Below are positions 30,769 through 40,610 of a stretch of 64,000 bases of DNA, piece by piece. This stretch comes from Campylobacterales bacterium. GTDB taxonomy: Bacteria; Campylobacterota; Campylobacteria; Campylobacterales; Sulfurovaceae. Position numbers and translations under genes: made by a program. Below the pieces are notes generated by a model that was not told where the DNA came from, did no database searches, and saw nothing but the letters and a program-made list of their open reading frames with translations. The stretch covers positions 49,270 through 113,269 of the forward strand of contig JACXUM010000002.1 in assembly GCA_014763895.1 (NCBI GenBank), written 5' to 3'. Every line of letters starts with the position of its first letter. Position 1 is the stretch's first letter.

Positions 30769-31681
30769 CAAAAAGTTCTGTAGAAAGGTATCGTTCTGCC
30801 GTATCACAGAGGATCGTAACGATCGTTTTGCCTTTATTCTCCGGCCTATTTGCAAGGGTCTGGGCTGCGACGAGGTTCGCACCTGCGGAAATACCGATCA
30901 GCAGTCCTTCCTCTTTTGCCATTTTGCGTGACATTGCAAAGGCATCTTCATTGCTCACTGAGATCACTTCGTCATAGAGTTTTGTATTGAGGATGTCCGG
31001 GACAAACCCCGCACCTATCCCCTGTATTTTATGGGGGCCTGCAGATTTTCCTTTCAGTACAGAGGAGGCTTCCGGTTCAACGGCAATGACTTTGAGAGAA
31101 GGAATCTTCTCTTTAAGTACTTCGCCGGTACCTGTCAGCGTACCGCCGGTACCTACTGCAGCCACAAAGATATCAACCTTCCCGTCTGTATCTTTCAAGA
31201 TTTCAAGAGCGGTGGTTGTTCTGTGAATGTCAGGATTATTTGGATTTTTGAACTGATGCAGTACTTTGGCATTATGCAGTTCTTTTTCCAGGCTTGCAGC
31301 TTTTGCAATGGCGCCTCCCATTCCCTCCGATGCCGGTGTCAAAACAAGATCCGCACCCATATGGATAAGCAGCTTTCGTCTTTCGATACTCATTGATTCA
31401 GGCATAGTGAGGATAAGTTTCATCCCCCTGGCTGCACAGATGGCTGCAAGACCGATACCTGTATTGCCGCTGGTTGGTTCTATGATCGTTGTCTCGTGAT
31501 CAATCTCGCCTGATTTGAGTGCTTCCTTGATCATATTAAACGCAATGCGGTCTTTGACCGAAGAAGTAGGGTTCATAAATTCACATTTTCCCAAGATGGC
31601 GGCTTGTGTTTCAGTAGAGAGCGAATTGATCTTGAGCAGAGGCGTATTGCCTATCAATTCTTCAATGCTGTTGGCTATCAT
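30761..31681 (-). CDS. cysK: Cysteine synthase family PLP enzyme
   Basis: 'IGNTPLLKINSLS', 'NPTSSVKDRIAFNMI', 'EPTSGNTGIGLAAI', 'GTGGTLTG'. Confidence 0.95.
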   Translation of the reverse strand: MIANSIEELIGNTPLLKINSLSTETQAAILGKCEFMNPTSSVKDRIAFNMIKEALKSGEIDHETTIIEPTSGNTGIGLAAICAARGMKLILTMPESMSIERRKLLIHMGADLVLTPASEGMGGAIAKAASLEKELHNAKVLHQFKNPNNPDIHRTTTALEILKDTDGKVDIFVAAVGTGGTLTGTGEVLKEKIPSLKVIAVEPEASSVLKGKSAGPHKIQGIGAGFVPDILNTKLYDEVISVSNEDAFAMSRKMAKEEGLLIGISAGANLVAAQTLANRPENKGKTIVTILCDTAERYLSTELFDA

Positions 31682-31737
31682 CCGTATTCCTTGTATTTAT
31701 AATTATTCATTATAGTCTATTATTAGTTTGATTTGCT

Positions 31738-32376
31738 TTAAACAAGCGGTTTATAGGTATAGGTTTCATCATCATAATAGGTGATCTTTCCATCTTCGAT
31801 ATCATAATACCATCCGTGCAAAAAGAGTTTGCCGCCATCAACCCCTTTTTTGACAGCAGGATAGGTAAGCAGATTATCCAGCTGAAAGATCACGGAGAGT
31901 TGTTCGGTATAACGCAGGAGAGATTCTCTATCGTCTTTATCGTAGCTTGCAATGGCCAATTTCTTTGCTTCATGTCCCAATTCGAGCCATTTGACGGTAT
32001 GGATATTCTCAGGTGTTTTTGGGATCTCATTATAGAGCGCTCCGATAGCGCCGCAATGGGAGTGACCGCAAACAATGATATCGGATATCTCCAGTACACT
32101 GACGGCATACTCGATGGCAGCGGCAGTCGCATGAAACTCTTCATCCGGTTTAAACGGGGCAACAAAGTTGCCGATATTCCTGATGATGAACAGATCGCCC
32201 GGTTTGCTTCCCGTAATCATATTGGGCATGATCCTCGAATCGCTGCAGCCTATGAAAAGAGCTTTGGGATGCTGCCCTTCTTCAACCAGTTTTTTGAAAC
32301 GGTCCTGGTTGTGTTTGAACTTGACCTGACGGAATGCAGCGTGCCCTTTGGCAAATCCTTCGATTTTGCTATGCAT
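31738..32376 (-). CDS. Beta-class carbonic anhydrase
   Basis: 'LFIGCSDSRIMPNMITGSKPGDLFIIRNIGN', 'IIVCGHSHCGAIGA'. Confidence 0.96.
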   Translation of the reverse strand: MHSKIEGFAKGHAAFRQVKFKHNQDRFKKLVEEGQHPKALFIGCSDSRIMPNMITGSKPGDLFIIRNIGNFVAPFKPDEEFHATAAAIEYAVSVLEISDIIVCGHSHCGAIGALYNEIPKTPENIHTVKWLELGHEAKKLAIASYDKDDRESLLRYTEQLSVIFQLDNLLTYPAVKKGVDGGKLFLHGWYYDIEDGKITYYDDETYTYKPLV

Positions 32377-33385
32377 AAAGCACTTCTTTGAGCGAATAGG
32401 CTATCTCTTCTCCTGCATACATTGGAACGACGTCATGATACATATCAGGGACTTTAAAAGGAGTTCTTTCCAAAACTATTCTTTTGCTGGAAGGTGTTAT
32501 GCCGTAAATGTTTTGTGCATTGTCCGAAACAAATGCTTGAAGTTTTTCGACAGATGCACCTTCTTTTTCAAAAAGTTCTGCCAACAATTGTAATGCGATC
32601 GGTGCAGTGAAGACACCTGCGGCACATCCGCAGGACTCTTTGGCGTGCTGCGGATGTGGAGCTGAATCAGAGCCGAACATGACTTTAGGATGGCCCTCAA
32701 GCGCTACTTTGAGCAGGGCTTCTTTGTCTTCGGGACGTTTGGCGATCGGTTTGCAAAAGAGATGGGGTCTAAGCATCCCGCCAGCTACATCGTCAAGCGT
32801 GATGATAAGGTGATGAACGGTAATCGTGGCATAAAGGTTCTTAAATCTATCAAGCGCCTCCACGCTCGCTTTGGTTGTAATGTGTTCCATGATGATTTTA
32901 AGCTTTGGAAAGGCAGAGGCGAGCTTCTCATAGATAGGTACAAACTGTGCTTCCCTATCCATGACAAAACCGTTGGTTTCTCCATGGATGCATAGAGGGA
33001 TTTCAAGGTCGCTCATGGCTTCAAGGGCAGGACGAAGTTCTTCAATATCAAATCCGCTTACGCCTCCTTCGGAGTTGGTCGTGATACCTGCGGGATAGAG
33101 TTTGAGCGCAGTGACTTCATCTTTTACGCTTTCCAGGAAAGAACGGTCATAAGTCGGTTTGAAAAAAAGTGTCATATAGGGGGTAAATCTATCGGTTCCT
33201 ATCGCTTTGAGGATACGTTCTTTGTATGCGATGATCTCTTCCCTGCTGCAAACCGGAGGTACAAGGTTTGGCATAACCAATCCGCCTGAAAAAGTGTGCG
33301 AACTTAACGGTGCGATATTTGCAAGCATTTTTTCGTCACGAAGATGCAGGTGCATATCCAGCGGCGCATGAAGTATGATCGACAT
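32369..33385 (-). CDS. pyrC: Dihydroorotase
   Basis: 'APLDMHLHLRDEKML', 'KLYPAGITTNSEGG', 'MFGSDSAPHP'; start at MSIILHAPLD. Confidence 0.95.
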   Translation of the reverse strand: MSIILHAPLDMHLHLRDEKMLANIAPLSSHTFSGGLVMPNLVPPVCSREEIIAYKERILKAIGTDRFTPYMTLFFKPTYDRSFLESVKDEVTALKLYPAGITTNSEGGVSGFDIEELRPALEAMSDLEIPLCIHGETNGFVMDREAQFVPIYEKLASAFPKLKIIMEHITTKASVEALDRFKNLYATITVHHLIITLDDVAGGMLRPHLFCKPIAKRPEDKEALLKVALEGHPKVMFGSDSAPHPQHAKESCGCAAGVFTAPIALQLLAELFEKEGASVEKLQAFVSDNAQNIYGITPSSKRIVLERTPFKVPDMYHDVVPMYAGEEIAYSLKEVLYA

Positions 33386-33454
33386 AAAAATCCTTCTATA
33401 AATAATAATGGCTGAGTATGCCACAAATTTCGTTAAGAACGAGTAAAGCCGGGA

Positions 33455-33811
33455 TTAAAGTGCTTTTGGGGCCGATCCAAACTGTTTGATGACATAACAG
33501 TGCCCATGGTCTTTTGGAATGAGCCAATAGCGTATTTTGATATGGCTTGCATCACTGGAAGGGGAAAGCAAATGGGTAATAGAAGGAGGGGTGAAGTCGA
33601 CAACAGGGTAATCGATCCCTCCTGCAAAGAGCTGATTGCAGCGCAGGATGCGCAGTGTACTATGAAAAAGTGCTTTATGGGGTGCATTGAATTCAAACTG
33701 CCATTTGGCATATTCAGAACAGCTTGGATAGTAGCGACAGGATGCAGGCAGCATTCTTGAGACATATTGATATCCTTTGATAGGCGCTACCCAAAATTTG
33801 GATGAGTCCAT
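33455..33811 (-). CDS. yidD: Membrane protein insertion efficiency factor YidD
   Basis: 'IKGYQYVSRMLPASCRYYPSCSEYAKWQFE', 'ILRCNQLFAGGIDYP'. Confidence 0.9.
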   Translation of the reverse strand: MDSSKFWVAPIKGYQYVSRMLPASCRYYPSCSEYAKWQFEFNAPHKALFHSTLRILRCNQLFAGGIDYPVVDFTPPSITHLLSPSSDASHIKIRYWLIPKDHGHCYVIKQFGSAPKAL

Positions 33812-33823
33812 TAAAAAATGATC

Positions 33824-35110
33824 CTATTGATAATCATTATTCCCAATCCTTGTCACATTTCCTTGTTTGATCATATAGGCATCTGCCATATTGACGCTGT
33901 GATAGATCGTCGTACCGTACTTTAAACTGTAATATTGTAGCAGAATCTTTTGAAGGGTGGGTTCAATGGATGGTGTGAACCATCCGTTATTGCTTAGAAC
34001 GATCATCTCTTTGGGATCGTTTTTGTAAAGTATTTCGCTGGTAGCCTCAAAGCAGATCGCATTGCGATAGGTGTGTTCTCCGATTTGATAATCACTGATC
34101 TTTGTACTGGCAATGTAATCTACTGCACCGTCATAAAATATCTTATTGACCCAGCGGCTTAAAAAATCGGGAAGCGGGTTGCTTTCCCCAAAAGGGACCA
34201 AAATGACTTTGTTGGCAACCTGGACATGATCTTTGGTAAAAATGAAAGTTGAGTTATGCGGGACTTCTCCATCCCAGTAGAGTGCACCTGTAACAATGTT
34301 GATCTTTTGTGCTTTTTGCTGAAGCCTGTCAAACAGTTCGGGTGTGTAGTTCAAGAAAACTGGGAAAACAGATTCCGGAAGGATTACCAGTGTTTTATTT
34401 GCATCAATAGCATTATCAATAAGCTTAAAGATGCCCTCAAACTGCATCCCTTGAAATTTTTTATCCCATTTTTCTTCGACAGGGATCTTCGTTTGGGTTA
34501 TTTGTAGAAAGGAAGGGATCTGATATGGAGTATCCTTATGGGGTTGATAGGCTAAAAGGATCAGTAGCAGGAAAATCCACTTTTTATATCCGATGCTGAA
34601 TACCAATGCGGCCAATACCAGGGCAAACTGCCATTTATGTATCCCAAGATAGCTTTGTGTGAAGATCAATTCGGGTTTGAACCAGTCAAAACCTAAAGGA
34701 TGCACCCAGCTTAAGCTCCAGATCCCGATAGCTTTAAGGGCCAATGACAACCAAAAAGGATGGGGCAAATGAAACCATAAAGGTATCTTCTGTGCAACCC
34801 ATGCAGCCGACCAAAACAAAAAAGCATAGATAAGTGCAATGATGACAATGCCAATGGGGATGGCCCATCCAAATCCATAATGTACAAAACTAAGCGTAAT
34901 CCACCAAAACCAGAAAATCCCTATAAAAAATCCTGTCCAAAACCATACTTTATCGGTGTGTATCAGTAACAGATATAGAGTTGCCATGCCCAGGAGGGTA
35001 GTGATCATGGGATGGGAAAATCCTGCAAAATCAAGGTAGATAAAGGCTGCACCCAAAAGCGCAATGAAAAAGCCTCTTGTTAGTACAAAGGTGTTAAAAT
35101 GATGGCGCAT
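33824..35110 (-). CDS. lnt: Apolipoprotein N-acyltransferase
   Basis: Hydrophobic N-terminal half plus nitrilase-like 'VILPESVFPVFLNY', 'VPFGESNPLPDFLSR', 'AICFEATSEI'; start chosen at MRHHFNTF. Confidence 0.88.
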   Translation of the reverse strand: MRHHFNTFVLTRGFFIALLGAAFIYLDFAGFSHPMITTLLGMATLYLLLIHTDKVWFWTGFFIGIFWFWWITLSFVHYGFGWAIPIGIVIIALIYAFLFWSAAWVAQKIPLWFHLPHPFWLSLALKAIGIWSLSWVHPLGFDWFKPELIFTQSYLGIHKWQFALVLAALVFSIGYKKWIFLLLILLAYQPHKDTPYQIPSFLQITQTKIPVEEKWDKKFQGMQFEGIFKLIDNAIDANKTLVILPESVFPVFLNYTPELFDRLQQKAQKINIVTGALYWDGEVPHNSTFIFTKDHVQVANKVILVPFGESNPLPDFLSRWVNKIFYDGAVDYIASTKISDYQIGEHTYRNAICFEATSEILYKNDPKEMIVLSNNGWFTPSIEPTLQKILLQYYSLKYGTTIYHSVNMADAYMIKQGNVTRIGNNDYQ

Positions 35111-35138
35111 TTTTAAAAATTTACTCAAAAGGATTCCT

Positions 35139-35429
35139 ATGGGAGCAGAACAAGGCAATATGATCGGATCATTCTTACCGTTGATCATTCTATTTGCAAT
35201 TTTCTATTTTTTGATCATCAGGCCGCAGCAAAAGCAGCAAAAGGCGCATAAAGAGATGCTGGCTTCTCTTGCTAAAGGTGATAAGATTATTACCAATGGC
35301 GGTTTGATCGCCGAAATTGTTAAACCTGAAGAGGATTTTATCAAAATCAAACTAAATGATGATACTATCGTAAAGCTTGACAGGGCTTTTGTTGCAAAAA
35401 AGGTTGAATCAGGCAATGAAAACGCTTAA
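35139..35429 (+). CDS. yajC: Preprotein translocase subunit YajC
   Basis: 'FAIFYFLIIRPQQKQQKAHKEMLASLAKGDKIITNGGLI'. Confidence 0.96.
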   Translation: MGAEQGNMIGSFLPLIILFAIFYFLIIRPQQKQQKAHKEMLASLAKGDKIITNGGLIAEIVKPEEDFIKIKLNDDTIVKLDRAFVAKKVESGNENA

Positions 35430-36984
35430 TTTCAGAGTCATACTCTTCCTTTTTGCACTCATTTTCGGAATCGTTTTCTCGATCCCTTCTTTGATACAGA
35501 GCGAAGAAGGAAAGAAAATTACCCTTGGATTGGATCTGCAGGGCGGGTTGCATATGCTTTTGGGTGTCAAAAGCGAGATCGCTATCGAGTCCAGGCTTAA
35601 ATCGATGGCTGCCAGTGTAAAATATCTTTTTGATGATGAAGAGATTATTTTTGATGATCTGCGCACGGATGAAGGACAAAAGATTACTTTTGAACTGCTT
35701 GATAACGATGATGTTGCCGAAGCAAAAGCACTGCTTCAAAAAGAGATTCCCGGTACGACACTTGAGACGGACGGTTTGAAGTTTACTTTGACGATGACGC
35801 CTGAGGAGGTCGCACAGACAAGTCAAAATGCGATCAGCCAGGCTGTAGATACGATCAGAAACAGGCTGAATGAATTTGGCCTTGCAGAACCGACGGTTGC
35901 CAAGCAGGGTGAAGACAAGATACTAGTCGAGGTACCCGGTATCAAAACTCAGGCTGATGAACAGCGTGTCCGTGAATTGATCGCAAGGGCAGCGCATCTG
36001 CAGCTGATGGCAGTAGATGAAGAGAGAGCCGCAAGGGTCATGAGTATGAGCGAGAACGAAGCCAAGAGTTACGGTGATGTGATTTTGACCGATGTTTACT
36101 CTCCTGAGCGTTACTTGCTTAGAGCGATCCCGGTGTTGGACGGCTCCATGTTGACGGATGCAAAAGTCGGGTTTGATCAGAACAATCAACCGGTCATCAA
36201 CTTTTCTCTCAATGGACAGGGGGCAAAGATCTTCGGGGATTTTACCGGTAAAAGTGTCGGCAAACGTATGGCGGTGGTACTCGATAACAAAGTCTATTCC
36301 GCTCCTGTGATACGCGAACGTATCGGAGGTGGGCATGTACAGATCTCAGGTAATTTTACCGTTCCTGAAGCACATGACCTGGCTATCGCACTGAAATCGG
36401 GAGCATTGCTTGCACCGGTCTACGTGGAAGAGAAACGTTCTGTTGGGCCGAGTTTGGGTGCGGACAGTATCAAACAAAGTTCGATCGCTTTAGTGATGGG
36501 CTTTGTTCTGGTTGTAATGTTCATGATGCTCTATTACGGTATGGCGGGTGTGATCGCCAATGTTGCATTGATCGGAAACCTTTTCCTGATCTTAGCGGTG
36601 ATGTCGCTCTTTGGCGCCACTTTGACGCTGCCGGGGATGGCAGGTATCGTGCTGACGGTTGGTATGGCCGTGGATGCAAATGTCATCATCAGTGAACGTA
36701 TCAGGGAACTGTTAAGAGAAGGTAGATCGATCGCAAAATCGATCGAAGACGGTTACAGTAATGCTTTTACCGCGATCTGGGATGCCAATGTCACCACTTT
36801 GATTGCGGCAGTTGTTCTTTATGTTTACGGAACAGGCCCGATCAAAGGATTTGCATTGACGATGAGTATCGGTATTTTGGCGTCGATGCTGACTGCGATC
36901 GTAGGTACACACGGGATGTATCACTGGCTGCTTCCTAAGATCGATAGTAAAAAACTGAACTTTTGGTTCGGTATCAGAGCATAG
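35416..36984 (+). CDS. secD: Protein translocase subunit SecD
   Basis: 'GLDLQGGLHMLLGV', 'LTLPGMAGIVLTVGMAVDANVIISERIRE'; start MKTLNFRV overlaps yajC. Confidence 0.97.
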   Translation: MKTLNFRVILFLFALIFGIVFSIPSLIQSEEGKKITLGLDLQGGLHMLLGVKSEIAIESRLKSMAASVKYLFDDEEIIFDDLRTDEGQKITFELLDNDDVAEAKALLQKEIPGTTLETDGLKFTLTMTPEEVAQTSQNAISQAVDTIRNRLNEFGLAEPTVAKQGEDKILVEVPGIKTQADEQRVRELIARAAHLQLMAVDEERAARVMSMSENEAKSYGDVILTDVYSPERYLLRAIPVLDGSMLTDAKVGFDQNNQPVINFSLNGQGAKIFGDFTGKSVGKRMAVVLDNKVYSAPVIRERIGGGHVQISGNFTVPEAHDLAIALKSGALLAPVYVEEKRSVGPSLGADSIKQSSIALVMGFVLVVMFMMLYYGMAGVIANVALIGNLFLILAVMSLFGATLTLPGMAGIVLTVGMAVDANVIISERIRELLREGRSIAKSIEDGYSNAFTAIWDANVTTLIAAVVLYVYGTGPIKGFALTMSIGILASMLTAIVGTHGMYHWLLPKIDSKKLNFWFGIRA

Positions 36985-36995
36985 GAGAGAGAACG

Positions 36996-37967
36996 ATGGA
37001 AGTTTTTAAATATAAAAAGCCTATGGATTTGATGAAGCAGAGCAAACGTTTCGGTTTGTTCTCTTTGACCTTGGTACTTCTATCCCTGGGATTGATCTTT
37101 TTTAAAGGGTTCAATTACGGGATCGATTTTGCAGGTGGTACGCTGGTTCAAGTCCAGTATGAAGGCAAGGCTCCTATTGCAAAGGTAAGAGAAGCGATCA
37201 ATACGGACAAGGCTTTTGAAGGTGCCAGTGTCACCTTCTTTGGCAGCGAGGATGAGATAGTCATCCGCACCAAGGTAAGTTCCCAGTCTTTGGGGAAGGA
37301 TCTGGGTGACCAGGTAAGTACATTGCTTCAAGGGACAGGCGAGTATAAAATCCGAAGAGTGGATATGGTCGGTGCCAAAGTCGGTTCAGAACTGAGAGAA
37401 CAAGGATTGATGGCAATGGTACTTGCCATTTTGGGTATCTTGATCTATGTTGCTTTCCGATTTGAATGGCGTTTTGCATTGGCTTCGGTGATCGCATTGG
37501 TACACGACGTTACGATTGCGATGGGTGCAGTTGTACTCTTTAATATCGAGGTCAATCTTGATACACTCGCGGCGATGCTGACCATTTTGGGATACTCTCT
37601 CAATGATACGATCATTGTATTTGATAGGATCAGAGAAGGAATTAATACCATTAAGACCGGTGAACTTGCAGAAGTGATCGATGAGTCTGTGACACGTACG
37701 CTTTCACGTACGACATTGACTTCACTCACGACATTGTTTGTAGTTTTCGTATTGTTTTTATTTGGCGGAGAGATCATCAAAGGGTTCAGCTTCCCGCTTA
37801 TGGTGGGGATCATGGTCGGTACCTATTCGTCGATCTTTGTGGCATCGCCTATCTTGATGTGGCTTGGATTCTCTGTTTCAGATTTTAGAGAAAAAGAAGC
37901 AGAAAAGCTTAAAAGAGAAAAAGAAAAAGAAAAAATGCGATCAATGTACGAACAGGGTACGCTATAA
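36996..37967 (+). CDS. secF: Protein translocase subunit SecF
   Basis: 'GINYGIDFAGGTL'-type motif (FNYGIDFAGGTLVQV), 'LTILGYSLNDTIIVFDRIRE'. Confidence 0.97.
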   Translation: MEVFKYKKPMDLMKQSKRFGLFSLTLVLLSLGLIFFKGFNYGIDFAGGTLVQVQYEGKAPIAKVREAINTDKAFEGASVTFFGSEDEIVIRTKVSSQSLGKDLGDQVSTLLQGTGEYKIRRVDMVGAKVGSELREQGLMAMVLAILGILIYVAFRFEWRFALASVIALVHDVTIAMGAVVLFNIEVNLDTLAAMLTILGYSLNDTIIVFDRIREGINTIKTGELAEVIDESVTRTLSRTTLTSLTTLFVVFVLFLFGGEIIKGFSFPLMVGIMVGTYSSIFVASPILMWLGFSVSDFREKEAEKLKREKEKEKMRSMYEQGTL

Positions 37968-37969
37968 TT
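37934..37969 (+). repeat. Imperfect direct repeat copy 1 spanning the secF stop
   Basis: AATGCGATCAATG...CAGGGTACGCTATAATT. Confidence 0.65.
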
Positions 37970-38019
37970 GATGAAGCATTCTTTCTTCTGAGTCAAAAGT
38001 GAAGCTTCAGTGAGATGAA

Positions 38020-38046
38020 TTTTGGATGGGCTTTGCTCATCCAAAA
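38020..38046 (+). terminator. Hairpin downstream of secF
   Basis: TTTTGGATG-ggctttgct-CATCCAAAA perfect 9-bp stem. Confidence 0.5.
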
Positions 38047-38067
38047 GAAGAGCCAATAATGATACAG

Positions 38068-38102
38068 AATGCGATCAATGGATAGCAGGGTACGTTATAA
38101 TA
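38068..38102 (+). repeat. Imperfect direct repeat copy 2 upstream of the next gene
   Basis: AATGCGATCAATG...CAGGGTACGTTATAATA. Confidence 0.65.
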
Positions 38103-38130
38103 AAACAAGGATAACAGGTAGGAGTTAGGG

Positions 38131-38469
38131 ATGAACTGGGGTAAAGTCTTTTATATCTTTTTTACGTTGATGTCGCTGACAACATCGGCTTCATTTTTAT
38201 ATGAGCACACAGCGGTCGCACTTTTTGTTGCCGGAAGTGTGAATGTTGTGTCGACTCTTTTGAAAATCGGTGTGAGGAATTTGCTCGCTGCCGAGCTTTT
38301 GGCGGGTTCATTGGTTGCGGACCTTCATCTTATCCCGGCGTTTTTTGCTTTGGAGTTCTACCATAGTCCTGCAATTGCCAAGGGACTCGTGATCGGTGCG
38401 ATTATTGCCAATCTTTACACGATTTTTATGTCAATGATAGAAAGTGCCAAAGAGAAAGCAGACTTTTAA
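38131..38469 (+). CDS. Conserved hypothetical small membrane protein (DUF6394-like)
   Basis: 112 aa, several hydrophobic helices. Confidence 0.6.
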   Translation: MNWGKVFYIFFTLMSLTTSASFLYEHTAVALFVAGSVNVVSTLLKIGVRNLLAAELLAGSLVADLHLIPAFFALEFYHSPAIAKGLVIGAIIANLYTIFMSMIESAKEKADF

Positions 38470-38515
38470 TACAGGCTTGCTATCTTTGTTATATATGATC
38501 TAAAAGGGTTGATGT

Positions 38516-40609
38516 ATGATAAAGGTGCCGTTTCTTACAGGTTTGGATCCTGAGCTTAAAAGAGGAGAGATCAAAACCTATTTTCAGCACTGCTATAAAC
38601 GCTATGAATCTCTTTTTGAGGTTATAGCGGATCAAAAAGCTTTTTATCAAAAAGCTGATCCCCTGCGGCATCCCATTCTTTTCTACTACGGACATACCGC
38701 TGTTTTTTTTATCAATAAGCTCAAACTTGCTGGTTTGATCGATGAACGAATCGATGCAAGACTGGAATCCATTTTTGCCGTTGGCGTTGATGAGATGAGC
38801 TGGGACGATCTGGATGAATCCCATTATGACTGGCCGACATTGGAAGAGACACAAGCCTATCGCGACAAAGTCTATGAGATTGTCTGTGGATTGATCGATA
38901 CTTTACCCATTAGTCTGCCGATCACATGGGAGTCGTCTTGGTGGATTATCCTGATGGGGATCGAACATGAAAATATCCATTTGGAGACTTCGTCGGTATT
39001 GATACGTCAGCTTCCTTTGGAATATATACGAGAGGATGATCGTTGGGATATCTGTCACGATCCAGGTACAATGACAGAAAACAGGTTAAAAGAGGTATCG
39101 GGCGGGAGTGTCCATGCAGGAAAAAACCATGATGCAGAATTTTACGGGTGGGATAACGAATACGGTGAACACTATGCACAAATCCCTTCTTTCCAAGCCT
39201 CTGTCTTTCTGGTTTCCAACGGTGAATACCTTTCGTTTGTAGAAGCAAATGGATACGGTGAAGATCGTTATTGGAGCGAGGAAGGAAAGCAGTGGAAAGC
39301 CTATCAAAAGGCTAGGCACCCGAGGTTTTGGCGCAAAGAGCAGCATGGTTATCGTCTGCGTACGATGACCAGAGAGATCGGTCTGCCTTTGGGATGGCCT
39401 GTAGAAGTAAACTATCTGGAGGCAGAGGCCTTCTGTGCTTTCATGAGTGAGCAAACCGGTTTGAAGCTGACGTTACCGACTGAGGATGAATACTTTAGAC
39501 TACGTGATGTAGCACTAGTCCCTCCTTTGGCACAATGGGAAGAAAAAGCTCCGGGGAATATCGGTCTAGAAGGGTTCGCTTCCAGCGTACCGGTCGATAC
39601 CTATGAGTATCATGGATTTTATGATGTGATCGGAAATGTATGGCAATGGACACGTACCCCTATTTATCCCTTCGAAGGCTTTAAGGTCCATCCGATCTAT
39701 GATGATTTTACCGTACCGACTTTTGATGGCAAACATAACCTGATCAAAGGCGGATCGTGGATCAGCTGCGGCAATCTTGCTGATGGGCAAAGCCGTTATG
39801 CTTTCAGACGCCATTTCTATCAGTTTGCAGGGTTTAGATATGTGCAAAGTGCGTATGAGGAAGAGGTAAATGTCGGTATTTATGCAAAGGAGGGTATGGT
39901 TTCGCAGTACTGTCATTTTGGGTGGGGCGAGAATGTCTTGGATGTGGAGAATTATCCCTCCCGTTGTGCCCGTATGGCATTACGTTATATGAAAGAGAAA
40001 CCCAAACGCAAGGCTTTGGATATAGGCTGTGCGATTGGAAGAAGTACCTTTGAGCTTGCGCGCGGTTTTGATGAAGTGATCGGTGCGGATTTTTCGGCCC
40101 GATTCATCCAATATGCACAAATGCTCAAAGAGAACGGTATTTTACGTTACAGTGTACCCATGGAAGCTGAGATCGAAACTCTCTATGAGGTCAACCTGAA
40201 AACATTCGGTTTGGAACAGGAATGTCAGAAAGTGGCTTTTTGGCAGGCAGATGCTTGTAATCTCAAGCCGATTTTTAGCGGTTTTGATCTGATCTTTGCA
40301 GGCAATCTCATAGACAGGCTTTATGATCCAAAGAAATTTCTTGATTCCATCCCCTCACGGCTCAATGAAAAAGGCCTGTTGATACTGACCTCTCCCTATT
40401 CGTGGGATGAAGCGTTTACACCTAAGGAAAAATGGATCGGCGGCTATAAACGAAACGGTGAAAATATTACGACCTTGGAGGGACTGGGGGAGATACTGGA
40501 ACCTTATTTTAGATTAATCGACGTGCAGGATATTCCTTTCGTGATACAAGAGAGTGCCAGAAAGCATCAGCATACGATCGCTCAAATGACTGTGTGGGAA
40601 AAGAGATAA
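38516..40609 (+). CDS. ovoA: 5-histidylcysteine sulfoxide synthase / 4-mercaptohistidine N1-methyltransferase (ovothiol biosynthesis)
   Basis: HxxxHxE iron motif in 'GIEHENIHLETSSVLIRQLP', FGE-sulfatase-like domain 'VIGNVWQWTRTP...KGGSWISCGN...FRRHFYQFAGFRYV', C-terminal SAM methyltransferase 'ALDIGCAIGRSTFELARGF'. Confidence 0.93.
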   Translation: MIKVPFLTGLDPELKRGEIKTYFQHCYKRYESLFEVIADQKAFYQKADPLRHPILFYYGHTAVFFINKLKLAGLIDERIDARLESIFAVGVDEMSWDDLDESHYDWPTLEETQAYRDKVYEIVCGLIDTLPISLPITWESSWWIILMGIEHENIHLETSSVLIRQLPLEYIREDDRWDICHDPGTMTENRLKEVSGGSVHAGKNHDAEFYGWDNEYGEHYAQIPSFQASVFLVSNGEYLSFVEANGYGEDRYWSEEGKQWKAYQKARHPRFWRKEQHGYRLRTMTREIGLPLGWPVEVNYLEAEAFCAFMSEQTGLKLTLPTEDEYFRLRDVALVPPLAQWEEKAPGNIGLEGFASSVPVDTYEYHGFYDVIGNVWQWTRTPIYPFEGFKVHPIYDDFTVPTFDGKHNLIKGGSWISCGNLADGQSRYAFRRHFYQFAGFRYVQSAYEEEVNVGIYAKEGMVSQYCHFGWGENVLDVENYPSRCARMALRYMKEKPKRKALDIGCAIGRSTFELARGFDEVIGADFSARFIQYAQMLKENGILRYSVPMEAEIETLYEVNLKTFGLEQECQKVAFWQADACNLKPIFSGFDLIFAGNLIDRLYDPKKFLDSIPSRLNEKGLLILTSPYSWDEAFTPKEKWIGGYKRNGENITTLEGLGEILEPYFRLIDVQDIPFVIQESARKHQHTIAQMTVWEKR

Positions 40610-40610
40610 G

